A stretch of 64,000 bases of DNA from Jeotgalibacillus campisalis (GTDB taxonomy: Bacteria; Bacillota; Bacilli; Bacillales; Jeotgalibacillaceae), in the NCBI RefSeq assembly GCF_000829515.1, contig NZ_JXRR01000017.1, forward strand, positions 186,001 to 250,000, given 5' to 3'. The position numbers and the translations under genes are program-made. The notes under the pieces are model-generated. The model had not been told where the DNA came from. It searched no databases and was given only the letters and a program-made list of their open reading frames with translations. This document shows, piece after piece, positions 48,666 to 57,153 of the stretch. Position 1 is the stretch's first letter; every line of letters begins with the position of its first letter.

Positions 48666-49279
48666 TTCACATCTTCCTCCTTTTTATCTTCCTGAATGGT
48701 TATTTCGTGATGTTGCTGCTTTACTTCTTTCAAAAGGACCGCCTTATCTATTTTGTCTAACAGCGGATCACGCAAAATGGCCTGCTCTTTCCCTGACGGA
48801 TCCCGGTTCAATTTCTCTAAAGAGTTATAAAGCACTGGAGGAATAGGCAAGCCGAGCTGGGCGCAGTTCTCCATGATAGACAGTCCTTCGTTGACAATAA
48901 AAAAACTGCTCACCGTTAAGATGATCAGCCCTCCTGTGTCCTGTCCCATTTGCACAAAGAAATATTCAAGTCCAGCTGTCATGGCCAATATTACAATGAC
49001 CGCAAACTTTTTAATCAATCCCGCCAGACCAATCGTGCTGTTTAATGATTTGGTTAGCCATCCCCTTAGGATTCCGGATACAAAATCCAGAAACATAAAA
49101 AAAACGAGGATGACAGTCACCTCGTTAATCACTCCAGCTACATATAAACTAAAACCTGTAATCAAGGACATTACTCCTTTCACAGCAAAAACCTCCCACC
49201 GCAACATATTCCCCTTCTCCTTCCAACATCTATGATCCCCCTTCATTCTGATCTCCTTTGCTAAAATCATATCTTCCAT
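48662..49279 (-). CDS. Phage holin of the phi29/toxin-secretion family
   Basis: A 205-residue protein. From residue 25 it matches the Holin_4/TIGR01593 pattern, with four membrane segments (for example VTVILVFFMFLDFVSGILRGW, IVILAMTAGLEYFF and GGLIILTVSSFFIVNEGLSIMENCAQLGLPIPPVL) and a long charged tail. Two ribosome sites are visible: AAAGGGGTGG before the first ATG (49279) and GGAGAAGGGG before the internal ATG at residue 25 (MLRWEVF). A longer and a shorter form may both be made. Confidence 0.82.
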   Translation of the reverse strand: MEDMILAKEIRMKGDHRCWKEKGNMLRWEVFAVKGVMSLITGFSLYVAGVINEVTVILVFFMFLDFVSGILRGWLTKSLNSTIGLAGLIKKFAVIVILAMTAGLEYFFVQMGQDTGGLIILTVSSFFIVNEGLSIMENCAQLGLPIPPVLYNSLEKLNRDPSGKEQAILRDPLLDKIDKAVLLKEVKQQHHEITIQEDKKEEDVK

Positions 49280-49303
49280 CGCACCACCCCTTTAAAGGTC
49301 AAT

Positions 49304-49329
49304 GAAAAAAGCACCCCAGTGGGATGCTT
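49304..49329 (-). terminator. Terminator between the HELLH gene and the holins
   Basis: On the minus strand AAGCATCCC pairs with GGGGTGCTT (one G-U) around ACT, followed by TTTT. It lies inside the expected late operon and ends the cargo segment. Confidence 0.8.
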
Positions 49330-49398
49330 ATGTGTAACGCTTATGAGCGGACTGATTTCGTTCTTCCGAGACAAAAAAAGATGTCATTAAATAAACTC

Positions 49399-50331
49399 TT
49401 AGCTTAATGTATACTTGATATTAAAAATTTTATAAAAATCTTCTAATAGCATTTTACGCATCTCATCTAATTTGTAATGAGTTTTTGCGACTACATATGA
49501 CAGCTGATCATCAACCTTGCTTATTAATCTATAGGCAGTCATGTCAGATATGATAGTTTCCTCTATAAAGAAAGTGTTTTCTAGACTACTATTCAATTGA
49601 TATTTTCTTGGTACGAATCCAATCTCAATCCATTTGTTTAAATGTAAAACAGGAAGACCAAGTTCTTTTAAAATCAAGTCGAATTTCTTAAACACCTTAA
49701 CTATAATTTGTCTAGTCTTAAAAGGATTATCGTATTCATTTTGAAGGCATATATTTGCTAATCTTTTTGCAAACTTATATTCTCTAGGACATGTTTCTAT
49801 TAGGAACTTTTCAAATTCTTCTTTACGAAAATCATATAATACAAGTAAATCAAACAATTTAAGAACCAACCCTGGATTAACCATAGAATCCTTTTTAATT
49901 TCAGCAACATTTGTTAGTAAAATATTTTGTATTTGTTGGTTTAATTCTTCATCAATATTAATTTCCCGTCTTTGTTGTTCCCTAATAATTAACTTGTGTA
50001 GTACTGTGTTATATATTGATTGTCGAGCGATCATTAAGGTTCTTATAGATTCATTGAACTTACCATGGTATATATGATCAGGATAGTTTTGACCTATAAA
50101 ATATGCATGGAGTAACTCATGTGAAATAACGTATTCATTGTTCCAATTCTCATGTATTTTTATAATTACTTCATTGTTATTAATGCTTTGAGACCCCATT
50201 ACTTCAGAAGTATCACCAAATGAATCATCCTCAAAATTATCAACTATTTCAATACTTATTTTCTCAAATAAGACACTTGTATCATTATAAAGGATTTTTA
50301 AATTATCTGAAAAGTATCTAATATCAATCAT
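49399..50331 (-). CDS. Putative zinc metallopeptidase-like protein, phage cargo
   Basis: A 310-residue soluble protein with HELLH at residues 71-75 in VISHELLHAYF, the HExxH motif of gluzincin/ImmA-like zinc peptidases. No family-level match is recognised for the rest, which is mainly helical and rich in Lys, Ile and Asn. The DNA is clearly more AT-rich than the tail genes. The ATG at 50329-50331 has GAGGGA eight bases upstream. It lies between an XkdX-like tail gene and the holins and has its own terminator, so it looks like an accessory (moron) gene. ImmA-like peptidases cut repressors, but that role is only one possibility. Confidence 0.7.
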   Translation of the reverse strand: MIDIRYFSDNLKILYNDTSVLFEKISIEIVDNFEDDSFGDTSEVMGSQSINNNEVIIKIHENWNNEYVISHELLHAYFIGQNYPDHIYHGKFNESIRTLMIARQSIYNTVLHKLIIREQQRREINIDEELNQQIQNILLTNVAEIKKDSMVNPGLVLKLFDLLVLYDFRKEEFEKFLIETCPREYKFAKRLANICLQNEYDNPFKTRQIIVKVFKKFDLILKELGLPVLHLNKWIEIGFVPRKYQLNSSLENTFFIEETIISDMTAYRLISKVDDQLSYVVAKTHYKLDEMRKMLLEDFYKIFNIKYTLS

Positions 50332-50426
50332 ACTCACGCTCCCTCTTTCACCCTAAATTCGGCAATAGAGGGTGGTATTCCTTCTAATAAATTTTAATTT
50401 TCATTACCTCACCATTTGTTCCTAAG

Positions 50427-50558
50427 CTACGATTTCTGCTTCGTGGAAATTATGTCCTCCGCCTGCGATTTAGTAATCGTTTTACCTATATAACTGTAAA
50501 CCTCCAGTATAGATATTTCGTTCTTGATCCATTTATATAAAATCTCACCATAAAGCAT
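50427..50558 (-). CDS. XkdX-like small tail-module protein (second copy)
   Basis: A 43-residue reading frame (MLYGEILYKWIKNEISILEVYSYIGKTITKSQAEDII...) with AAAGGGG at good distance upstream. The pattern of aromatic residues then YI-x2-KxIT-x-QAE-x-II matches the XkdX family of tiny proteins found near phage baseplate and tail-fibre genes. Function unknown. It is shorter than usual gene-calling cut-offs. Confidence 0.7.
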   Translation of the reverse strand: MLYGEILYKWIKNEISILEVYSYIGKTITKSQAEDIISTKQKS

Positions 50559-50700
50559 AAGACCACCCCTTTGTTAATTACTATTATAAGGGCGTTTTGT
50601 TCTATTATAAGAGAGGCTGTTAGTTCCTCTTTTCCTAGTGGTCTAGCTATTACGCTTTGACTCCTCATTTAACTGTGAGCCTCACTATCACAGCACCTCT

Positions 50701-51363
50701 CTATTTATCTGTATTCTTAAATACGATCAACATTCCGCCTGGATCGTCAGTGAAATAATCTAAATCGCTTAACCTCTTATTAATTGCTCTTGTTTCCTGA
50801 TATACCTTTCCAATATCCATGCTCCAGTCCAAATGGTAATAAATTCTCTCATTTGCTATATACAGTCGTAGAGGGTAAACGGGAGGGGTAATCGCTCCCC
50901 AATCAGAAAAAACTATGTTATAAGTAGCTGCCGGATAATCAGTTTTAATCTTTGAATTGTTGTCCATCAATTCTAGTGACATCTTGTCGAGATATTCTTC
51001 AAAATGTTCTAGTTTATTCCTAACATCAGTCCTTAATATTTCTTTCAAGTTGAGTTTTTCTAGTAAGTCTTTAAACATCTCAGCGCGTTGACTTCTCATT
51101 TTGAAAGTTTTAGCACTCTCTTTTTTCTTTTTTTCTTTAGATGTAGAAATCAACTTCTTTATATTTGCACTATTAATAACAATGTTATTAATTTTCGCAT
51201 GAATTTCCGGTGAAACCTGAATCATATGACCTCCTTCTGGTATTTTAGCCTCTTTAAAAATTTCTTCACATTCCTTTTCGATAGATGTGCTCAAGGAATA
51301 TAATTCGTGCAAATATAAGCCCAAAACTTCACTTTTGTAGATGTCTATATCTTCGATATTCAT
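50701..51363 (-). CDS. Putative HEPN-like RNase domain protein, phage cargo
   Basis: A 220-residue, mostly helical protein. Residues 111-126 (RTDVRNKLEHFEEYLDK) carry R115-N116-x3-H120, the R-x4-6-H motif that forms the active site of HEPN ribonucleases, set at the start of a helix after a long helical region (1-110). The C-terminal 80 residues are beta-rich (YNIVFSDWGAITPPVYPLRLYIANERIYYHLDW). A Lys-rich stretch is at 76-85. The ATG has AAAGGAGG eight bases upstream. The DNA is AT-rich relative to the tail genes. HEPN proteins are common in abortive infection and toxin-antitoxin systems. The motif is short, so this is a hypothesis. Confidence 0.6.
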   Translation of the reverse strand: MNIEDIDIYKSEVLGLYLHELYSLSTSIEKECEEIFKEAKIPEGGHMIQVSPEIHAKINNIVINSANIKKLISTSKEKKKKESAKTFKMRSQRAEMFKDLLEKLNLKEILRTDVRNKLEHFEEYLDKMSLELMDNNSKIKTDYPAATYNIVFSDWGAITPPVYPLRLYIANERIYYHLDWSMDIGKVYQETRAINKRLSDLDYFTDDPGGMLIVFKNTDK

Positions 51364-51441
51364 TATTTAACCTCCTTTCATGTCTTAACTATCTATTCGA
51401 CATTAAAGGAGAATTCCTTTATTTTACTTCCAACAGTTTTG

Positions 51442-51708
51442 TTAATAATCTACCGCGCCTTCAAATTCATCTAAAGTTTTCAAGTGTTCATAACCCTGTT
51501 TAATAAAATTCTCAGAGCCATCTTTTACAGAAGGGGTAAACCAATATTCCTTTGAGTCTATTTTTATCTCCCTGTTATCAAATCTTTGATCTTCTACTTC
51601 TAATGCCAAAAAATCTTTTCCCCCTCTTATGTTGACGATGACTGTGTAACAATTTAATGTAGCAAGTTCTCCAAAAACATCTATCTGGCGATTTATTTTA
51701 AAAGCCAT
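51442..51708 (-). CDS. Small tail-module protein following the spike gene
   Basis: An 88-residue protein (MAFKINRQIDVFGELATLNCYTVIVNIRGGKDF...) ending NFIKQGYEHLKTLDEFEGAVDY. That C-terminal pattern (I-x-QGYEHLKTL-x-EF-x-x-AVD) recurs in small proteins after tail-fibre genes of Bacillus phages. It is beta-rich, without membrane segments. It may be a tail-tip accessory; no precise role is known. Confidence 0.7.
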   Translation of the reverse strand: MAFKINRQIDVFGELATLNCYTVIVNIRGGKDFLALEVEDQRFDNREIKIDSKEYWFTPSVKDGSENFIKQGYEHLKTLDEFEGAVDY

Positions 51709-51742
51709 AAATTCCCCTCCTTATACTAGTGCTTAAGTTAAT

Positions 51743-53884
51743 TTATACTTGATACCACACGTTGCTGCTTCTCCGTAAAAGAATTGTTCCGTCGGTCTGC
51801 AAGTTTACGTTAGTCTTACCAGATAACCTAATCTTTGCGTTATCATGTACGATAGTAGTGTTATTATTGTACGCTACTAAAAACAGTAACTGCCCGTTAA
51901 ACCCGCCTGTTATGTCCGTCAATGATACCGGAGCAGTCGCACGCAATTGTAACTCTTCATATCCAGCTATGTCGATTGATGATCCGCTGAAATGTTGACG
52001 AACGCGATTCGTGAATGGTACGACTCGACCGAACTCCATGTTCCCTTGCATAAAGTTTTCAATACCTTGCACAAGATTCGTATTACTGGACGATACGTTT
52101 GCCACGATGTTGTTATATGACGTATTCACACCCGTAGTCACTCCGTAGTGAGGAGCAGCATCTAGTTCCGCTTGTAGCTGTGCGGTTGTTTTAACTCCGT
52201 CACCATAATAAAACGAAATATCCCCAGCTGATCGAGTCGTATTCGCAACGATTGCACCGCCGCCCACTTGATCGTTTATCTCAATTCCGTGCTTAGTCGG
52301 CATTTTAATGATGTTAGCTGTGAGAGTGAAATCACAACGTCTAATTGTGTTTGCTGACCGTCCGCCTATATCTAAACGAATGCCGGATGATATTTTCTTT
52401 TGTCCAGGCCATGCGATATTAGCGCCTATAATTTCAAGGTTTTCGAATCGACTGATAAGGATCGCTTCCTCGCCAGCTTCAAACATTTTGTCGCCGAATC
52501 CAATCGATACCCAGTTACAGAAGTCGAGGTAAATATTATGTTTTTTGATCTGGCTCTTATCGTTATAAGAACTTTGAAAATACTCGTTTCCTATCGAAGT
52601 AAATCCATCCACATTTAGTCCAAACACATTCGTGATAAATGCTCGACACGGGTTATTGTTTATCATTTTAACGTCACCAACTGCCCATACTCCATTATCA
52701 GAATGGCGATCCATGTATAGGTTATAACTGGTATTTGTGAATGTACATCCTTCAACCGTAAGCTTATTGGTGTGCTGATTTGTGTTCGTGAAAACCTTCT
52801 GAATATAAATCGCTTTATCCAAGTTTTGAAAGCGACACGATATATTTAATACGCGTGCATTCCGTATTTCTATTCCGTTTTTTCCGTTACTTACGTTTCC
52901 ACCGTCAATTTCTACACCGTTTATTTTAAAATTCAGTGTTTTTATCTGCGTTTCGTGCCCAACTATTACGGCACCTCGGTATAAAGTCCCTACCCCTGCA
53001 ATAGTAACGTTTGGATTTTTGACATATACGTTACCGGGAATATAAAAGCCGCCTTTTGGCAGATATACGATTCCCCCTCCGATCGATTCGATATAATCGA
53101 TTGCAGCCTGAATTTTTGCGGTATCATCTGTAGTGCCATCGCCTACAGCGTTGTAAGGTGGCTGTTTAACGTTAATTCCGTAGTCTCGTAAATAGTCGTT
53201 ATGTTTTTTAAGAACGTTATACACGTCCTCTTGTAACCATGTCGGCAATAAAGTTTTCTGTCCAACAAGTGCGCCCGCATCAGCCAACGCCCCGGAAATA
53301 CTTGTGATTTTATCGCCTAAAGTATTGAATCCTTGACGGGCTAATATGACCTCTGAATCTTCTGTAACGCCCCCAACAGCTGCATGAAATTCCTCTTGTA
53401 GGGATTCAGCTCTTGTGAGTATATCTTGTATCTTCGGATCAATTTCAGCCTGGTACTGATTCTGCAAGGCTTGCTGTTCTTGTCTCAGTTGATCCGCGGT
53501 GATCGTTTTAACGCCAATATAGTCAAGATCATCCGAACCTCTATTTACAGTCAGCTTTCCTTCGTGATTATTTGACGGAAACTTTTCCCGGTAATTTGGA
53601 TCGTTCGGATCGGTTGCGGTAAATTCCATGAATAATTCGCCGTATCCAATGTTTTCAGTTACCTGGACCCGAATAACTTTGTTCGCTGAATCAAAAGATG
53701 CAGAGTTCTCATAGAGAATGCCTGATCCTTTTTTATAAATCACAAGATCTATTTCTTTTCCGGTCAGGTCCACGATTTCTCCCTCAGCGTTTCTTGGTGC
53801 CAGCGCCAAGCTAAAGTGATGCCCTTGCCGGATTATAGATCCACCTTCCACTAACTCGATACTGGTTATGGCGGCATTGTACAT
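51743..53884 (-). CDS. Tail spike/receptor-binding protein: BppU N-terminus plus pectate-lyase-like beta-helix
   Basis: A 713-residue protein. Residues 1-125 resemble the BppU baseplate-attachment domain (SIELVEGGSIIRQGHHFSLALAPRNAEGEIVDLTG). A helical coiled region follows (about 130-175). From about 235 begins a Pectate_lyase_3 right-handed beta-helix, introduced by GINVKQPPYNAVGDGTTDDTAKIQAAIDYI and GGGIVYLPKGGFYI. It should bind, and perhaps cut, a cell wall polysaccharide or teichoic acid. The ATG at 53882-53884 has AGGAGG seven bases upstream; an upstream in-frame ATG (53911) is less likely. Confidence 0.88.
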   Translation of the reverse strand: MYNAAITSIELVEGGSIIRQGHHFSLALAPRNAEGEIVDLTGKEIDLVIYKKGSGILYENSASFDSANKVIRVQVTENIGYGELFMEFTATDPNDPNYREKFPSNNHEGKLTVNRGSDDLDYIGVKTITADQLRQEQQALQNQYQAEIDPKIQDILTRAESLQEEFHAAVGGVTEDSEVILARQGFNTLGDKITSISGALADAGALVGQKTLLPTWLQEDVYNVLKKHNDYLRDYGINVKQPPYNAVGDGTTDDTAKIQAAIDYIESIGGGIVYLPKGGFYIPGNVYVKNPNVTIAGVGTLYRGAVIVGHETQIKTLNFKINGVEIDGGNVSNGKNGIEIRNARVLNISCRFQNLDKAIYIQKVFTNTNQHTNKLTVEGCTFTNTSYNLYMDRHSDNGVWAVGDVKMINNNPCRAFITNVFGLNVDGFTSIGNEYFQSSYNDKSQIKKHNIYLDFCNWVSIGFGDKMFEAGEEAILISRFENLEIIGANIAWPGQKKISSGIRLDIGGRSANTIRRCDFTLTANIIKMPTKHGIEINDQVGGGAIVANTTRSAGDISFYYGDGVKTTAQLQAELDAAPHYGVTTGVNTSYNNIVANVSSSNTNLVQGIENFMQGNMEFGRVVPFTNRVRQHFSGSSIDIAGYEELQLRATAPVSLTDITGGFNGQLLFLVAYNNNTTIVHDNAKIRLSGKTNVNLQTDGTILLRRSSNVWYQV

Positions 53885-53909
53885 TCCGCATCCTCCTTTT
53901 TTATTCAAC

Positions 53910-53935
53910 AAAAAAGAGCACCTCGGTAGGCGCTC
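53910..53935 (-). terminator. Terminator upstream of the spike gene
   Basis: On the minus strand GAGCGCCT pairs with AGGTGCTC (one G-U) around ACCG, followed by TTTTTT. It separates the tail-tip genes from the spike/cargo/lysis part. Confidence 0.8.
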
Positions 53936-53940
53936 GTCTT

Positions 53941-54078
53941 TTATTCTTCTGTATTTTGTGGGTGAGCGATAATCTCATCTGCTTGTTCGACAGTAATAAA
54001 CATTGGCACAAGTTTTCTTAAACGATCTTCACTCAAATTATTTTCTTGCCATAGAGTTAAGAGTAGATCGTAAAACAT
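53941..54078 (-). CDS. XkdX-like small tail-module protein (first copy)
   Basis: A 45-residue reading frame (MFYDLLLTLWQENNLSEDRLRKLVPMFITVEQADEII...) with GGAGGTGACAG before the ATG. It shares with XkdX proteins an aromatic N-terminus and the ITxEQADEI motif. It overlaps the end of the 110-residue gene upstream. The function of the family is unknown. Confidence 0.72.
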   Translation of the reverse strand: MFYDLLLTLWQENNLSEDRLRKLVPMFITVEQADEIIAHPQNTEE

Positions 54079-54370
54079 CGCTACTGTCACCTCCTGCCGC
54101 CGTCAGCTCCATCAAACCTAATATAGCGATTTCCGTTCCTGCCAGCCGTCGTTTAAGATCCTCTACTTGTTCAGCCGGATCAGGCTCTGCTTCATCCCAG
54201 TCGGCAGCATCCAGCAGCTCAAACGATTCAAAGTTGCGTACCCCTTTAAAGCAAAAGAGCACATCCCCTTCTTGACTCCATCCGGTCATCGTGTTCCCTT
54301 TAAATACAATCTTATCGGCTTCATAGATTTCAGATCCATTTTTTAAACGTTTCACTATGATCACCCTCAC
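54038..54370 (-). CDS. Tail-module protein between Tal and XkdX
   Basis: A 110-residue protein, beta-rich in its first half (MRVIIVKRLKNGSEIYEADKIVFKGNTMTGWSQEGDVLFCFKGV) with a coiled, acidic second half (AEQVEDLKRRLAGTEIAILGLMELTA). Small proteins of this kind sit between the Tal-type gene and XkdX in many Bacillus prophages. It overlaps the Tal stop by 4 bases. Specific function unknown. Confidence 0.7.
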   Translation of the reverse strand: MRVIIVKRLKNGSEIYEADKIVFKGNTMTGWSQEGDVLFCFKGVRNFESFELLDAADWDEAEPDPAEQVEDLKRRLAGTEIAILGLMELTAAGGDSSDVLRSTLNSMARK

Positions 54371-57153
54371 TCATATGTGATTTCAATTGTTGCTTTGTTG
54401 CTCATTTTGGCATACCCACTGCTACCATTAGAAATACCAATCCCTTTATACGTACCATTTTCAAAGCCCGCATGAAATGACTTAGAAAGTGTGATCCATT
54501 TTTCCTGACCTGTTGAAAAGCCTACACTTGTAATAGGTGATTGAAAATTAACATTTCCGCTCGGTCTTGTCGTACTTGTATGCGGTCTGAATTTAACGCT
54601 TATGAATCCACCGCTACCACCTGACAACCGTTTTGCTTTCACTCTGATTGATTTTATGGTCTTTCCTGACACGGTTGAGGATAATGTTGAACCAAAGAAC
54701 CAAGCACCTGTAAATGGCCCGTATGCGCTGTATTTCCCTTGTGTAACCGCGTATAAGTAATTGTTTGGATCCATATCCCATTTGCCGCCAAAGTCAGAGC
54801 GCCATGTGCCGCTGTCAGAACGAGCACTTAGCGTCAGTTTCTTCGTGACTGGCTTCGGTGCAGGCGGTGGCTCTGGCGTTGGGAACGACCAGGTTCCGGT
54901 TACTTGCCCGCCTCGTATCTCCAGGAAGTTGCTTATCCCGGCTGTTGGCGCAGTATCTGCTCCTGCAATGACTGAATGACCGAACGCAATAAATGCGTAC
55001 TCTGAAATCGTTCCGCGGCAATTTGAAACATAAGCCCCGCCGCCGTAAGATGCTCTGACCGCTGTTTTGCAATTGTCCATTCTCACGTTAATTATTTCGA
55101 AGTCCGCACCTGTGTTAATGTTTATCGCGTTCGTTGTGTTTGCTGTAGAGCCGTTTATCACACAATCTAATATTTTCCCTTGTGTCCCACGGCAAAAGAT
55201 ACCCGCATAATCATTCGTACTGTTCACGTCAATATCTCGCCATTCGATGAAATTACTATTACTTAAAATATTTACGCTACCGTTTAACGTTGGGTTGGTT
55301 GTTGAAGGCGCTGAGTTGCGAAGCACTAACGTTCCACCGCCTGTAAAACCCGATACTTCTATTTCCTCGTTAAACTCCTGTCCGTACGCCCATAGGATTT
55401 CTACAGTTCCTTTAAAGCACAGTGGCACACGCCGCAAAGCCTCGTTCACAGTTAATAAAGGCGAAGCCCAACTCTCTCCTGTGTTGTCGTCTGATGGCTC
55501 ACTGATGCCACTTGTGCTTTCTGCAGCAACTCGTATTATTAATGGTTCGTCGCGGTAATCTGCATATTCAACAATATTTGGTGCGTGCAATTCCCCTACG
55601 TCCAGTTGTGGAAAATAGTAACGACCAAGTGCTGCATTGATCTCGGCTACAGGAATACCGTCAGCGCCTGATACAACAAAGATCCCGTCTTTATTATCTT
55701 CGCCACCAAAATAAGCGTTAGCTCCTCGCATAACTCCTGCAAAAATAAGATCTCCGGACTCATTAACATAAAAAACAGGCTTGAATACATCTGATATTGA
55801 CGCTCTGGCATTAATACCGATTCCGTCTGTAGCGTTTAAATAGGTTTCGACAAGCTGATCGGTTCGATCTGACACAACCCCTCTTTCGGGAGAAAATGAA
55901 ACCCCGTTATACTGCTTACCTATCTTTATTCCGCCGATCTCTTCAGCATCTGTAGGAGCGTACTTTTCCCACAAATCCGTATCAAAATTGAACGTTTTAG
56001 GTACAGGTATCGATTTGCTGGTATCAAGCCAAGTTGTATTCGATTGACCAGGGGGAGGTATCGGGCTTTTAATCTGTTTATAGCCATACATTTGCTGAAT
56101 TTGACGAGCTGCCAGCCTTACTTCACTCTGTTTTCTGATCACAACGTTTCCAATAAGGTGCTCTCTTGATTTCTTAGTACCGAGCCACCGTTTTACACCT
56201 AAAATTCTCGCTTCAGCGTACAAAGGAGGATTGTACTTGATGTTTTTCACTTTAATCGGATCGCCAAGATATCCTTTTTCTAGTACAGCATCCGTCACGA
56301 TATATTCATCCACTGCGTCAATTCGTTTTTTTAGTTCCATCTTTCCCAGCTGTTCTAATCGTGCGCGTGACATGTTTTGATCTTCAGTCTCAGGTTCATA
56401 GCGTTCAATCAAATGCAATTTATCAACATTCCAACGCTGATAAGCATCCTCATCGTAAACCATCACCTCATACCGAGAGCCATCCTCGCGTTCAGGCCCG
56501 ATACAGATCAAACCGGTTACAATTCGTTCTGTATGAGTGCGGTGTTCAAATTCCATTAAATCCTTGCCGTATTCGAGTTCTTTTCCTCTTTGGTTCCCTT
56601 GCTTCTTGACCGCATCTATAAACCGATATACGCGATTCTGGATCACCTCAACACGAAAGATCAGCTCTACTCCGAATTCTGTTGCAACCTGACTGATAAA
56701 ATCTAGACCACCAAGATGTTTATCAAAGGTCATCGTCCGAATGATACTGGATTCGATAAGTCCGATATTGTAAAAAGTCCCGGATGTAGCCACCCCGAGA
56801 TACTGTCTCAAGGTAAAACCTTCATGACGAGCAGGAGGAACGTTTTTGAGTTTATTTAATTCAAATTCAGCGCCCTTTGCATACACTCTCTTTTTTCTAA
56901 TGGACATCTGACCCACAGCGTCATAGCAGATAAATTCCTGCCAACCTTCACGATCTGCTGGAATTAAAAAACGGACGCGCTTCCGAACCATCGCTGATTC
57001 TGGAATGTCGTCGTCCATTTTAAAAGAAAAGGTATTGGTACCGTCCTCCGTTTGCTCATGTACCGCCTCGGTAAACGTTTTTTCACCTTCAAAATTTAAC
57101 TCAGCTATAGGGATGCTACTCTGACTGTCTAAAAAAATGATTTTAGGCTGCAT
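54367..57153 (-). CDS. Tail-associated (Tal-like) minor structural protein with beta-helix C-terminus
   Basis: A 928-residue protein. The first ~370 residues match the prophage minor structural/Tal N-terminal region (TIGR01665-like: LNFEGEKTFTEAVHEQTEDGTNTFSF, KGAEFELNKLKNVPPARHEG, LYAEARILGVKR). This forms the tail-tip hub after Dit. Residues ~540-760 have a parallel beta-helix look (DIDVNSTNDYAGIFCRGTQGKILDCVINGSTANTTNAININTG). After a Pro-rich hinge (TPEPPPAPKP) there is a C-terminal beta-sandwich likely to bind carbohydrate. No peptidase motif was seen. The start overlaps the Dit stop (TAATG). Confidence 0.88.
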   Translation of the reverse strand: MQPKIIFLDSQSSIPIAELNFEGEKTFTEAVHEQTEDGTNTFSFKMDDDIPESAMVRKRVRFLIPADREGWQEFICYDAVGQMSIRKKRVYAKGAEFELNKLKNVPPARHEGFTLRQYLGVATSGTFYNIGLIESSIIRTMTFDKHLGGLDFISQVATEFGVELIFRVEVIQNRVYRFIDAVKKQGNQRGKELEYGKDLMEFEHRTHTERIVTGLICIGPEREDGSRYEVMVYDEDAYQRWNVDKLHLIERYEPETEDQNMSRARLEQLGKMELKKRIDAVDEYIVTDAVLEKGYLGDPIKVKNIKYNPPLYAEARILGVKRWLGTKKSREHLIGNVVIRKQSEVRLAARQIQQMYGYKQIKSPIPPPGQSNTTWLDTSKSIPVPKTFNFDTDLWEKYAPTDAEEIGGIKIGKQYNGVSFSPERGVVSDRTDQLVETYLNATDGIGINARASISDVFKPVFYVNESGDLIFAGVMRGANAYFGGEDNKDGIFVVSGADGIPVAEINAALGRYYFPQLDVGELHAPNIVEYADYRDEPLIIRVAAESTSGISEPSDDNTGESWASPLLTVNEALRRVPLCFKGTVEILWAYGQEFNEEIEVSGFTGGGTLVLRNSAPSTTNPTLNGSVNILSNSNFIEWRDIDVNSTNDYAGIFCRGTQGKILDCVINGSTANTTNAININTGADFEIINVRMDNCKTAVRASYGGGAYVSNCRGTISEYAFIAFGHSVIAGADTAPTAGISNFLEIRGGQVTGTWSFPTPEPPPAPKPVTKKLTLSARSDSGTWRSDFGGKWDMDPNNYLYAVTQGKYSAYGPFTGAWFFGSTLSSTVSGKTIKSIRVKAKRLSGGSGGFISVKFRPHTSTTRPSGNVNFQSPITSVGFSTGQEKWITLSKSFHAGFENGTYKGIGISNGSSGYAKMSNKATIEITYE

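Noticed and set aside
50486-50668. 60-codon minus-strand frame upstream of the HELLH gene
   Set aside because: It overlaps the XkdX-like mini-gene out of frame and lacks a good ribosome site; the XkdX-like frame is better supported. A short real gene in its first half cannot be fully excluded.
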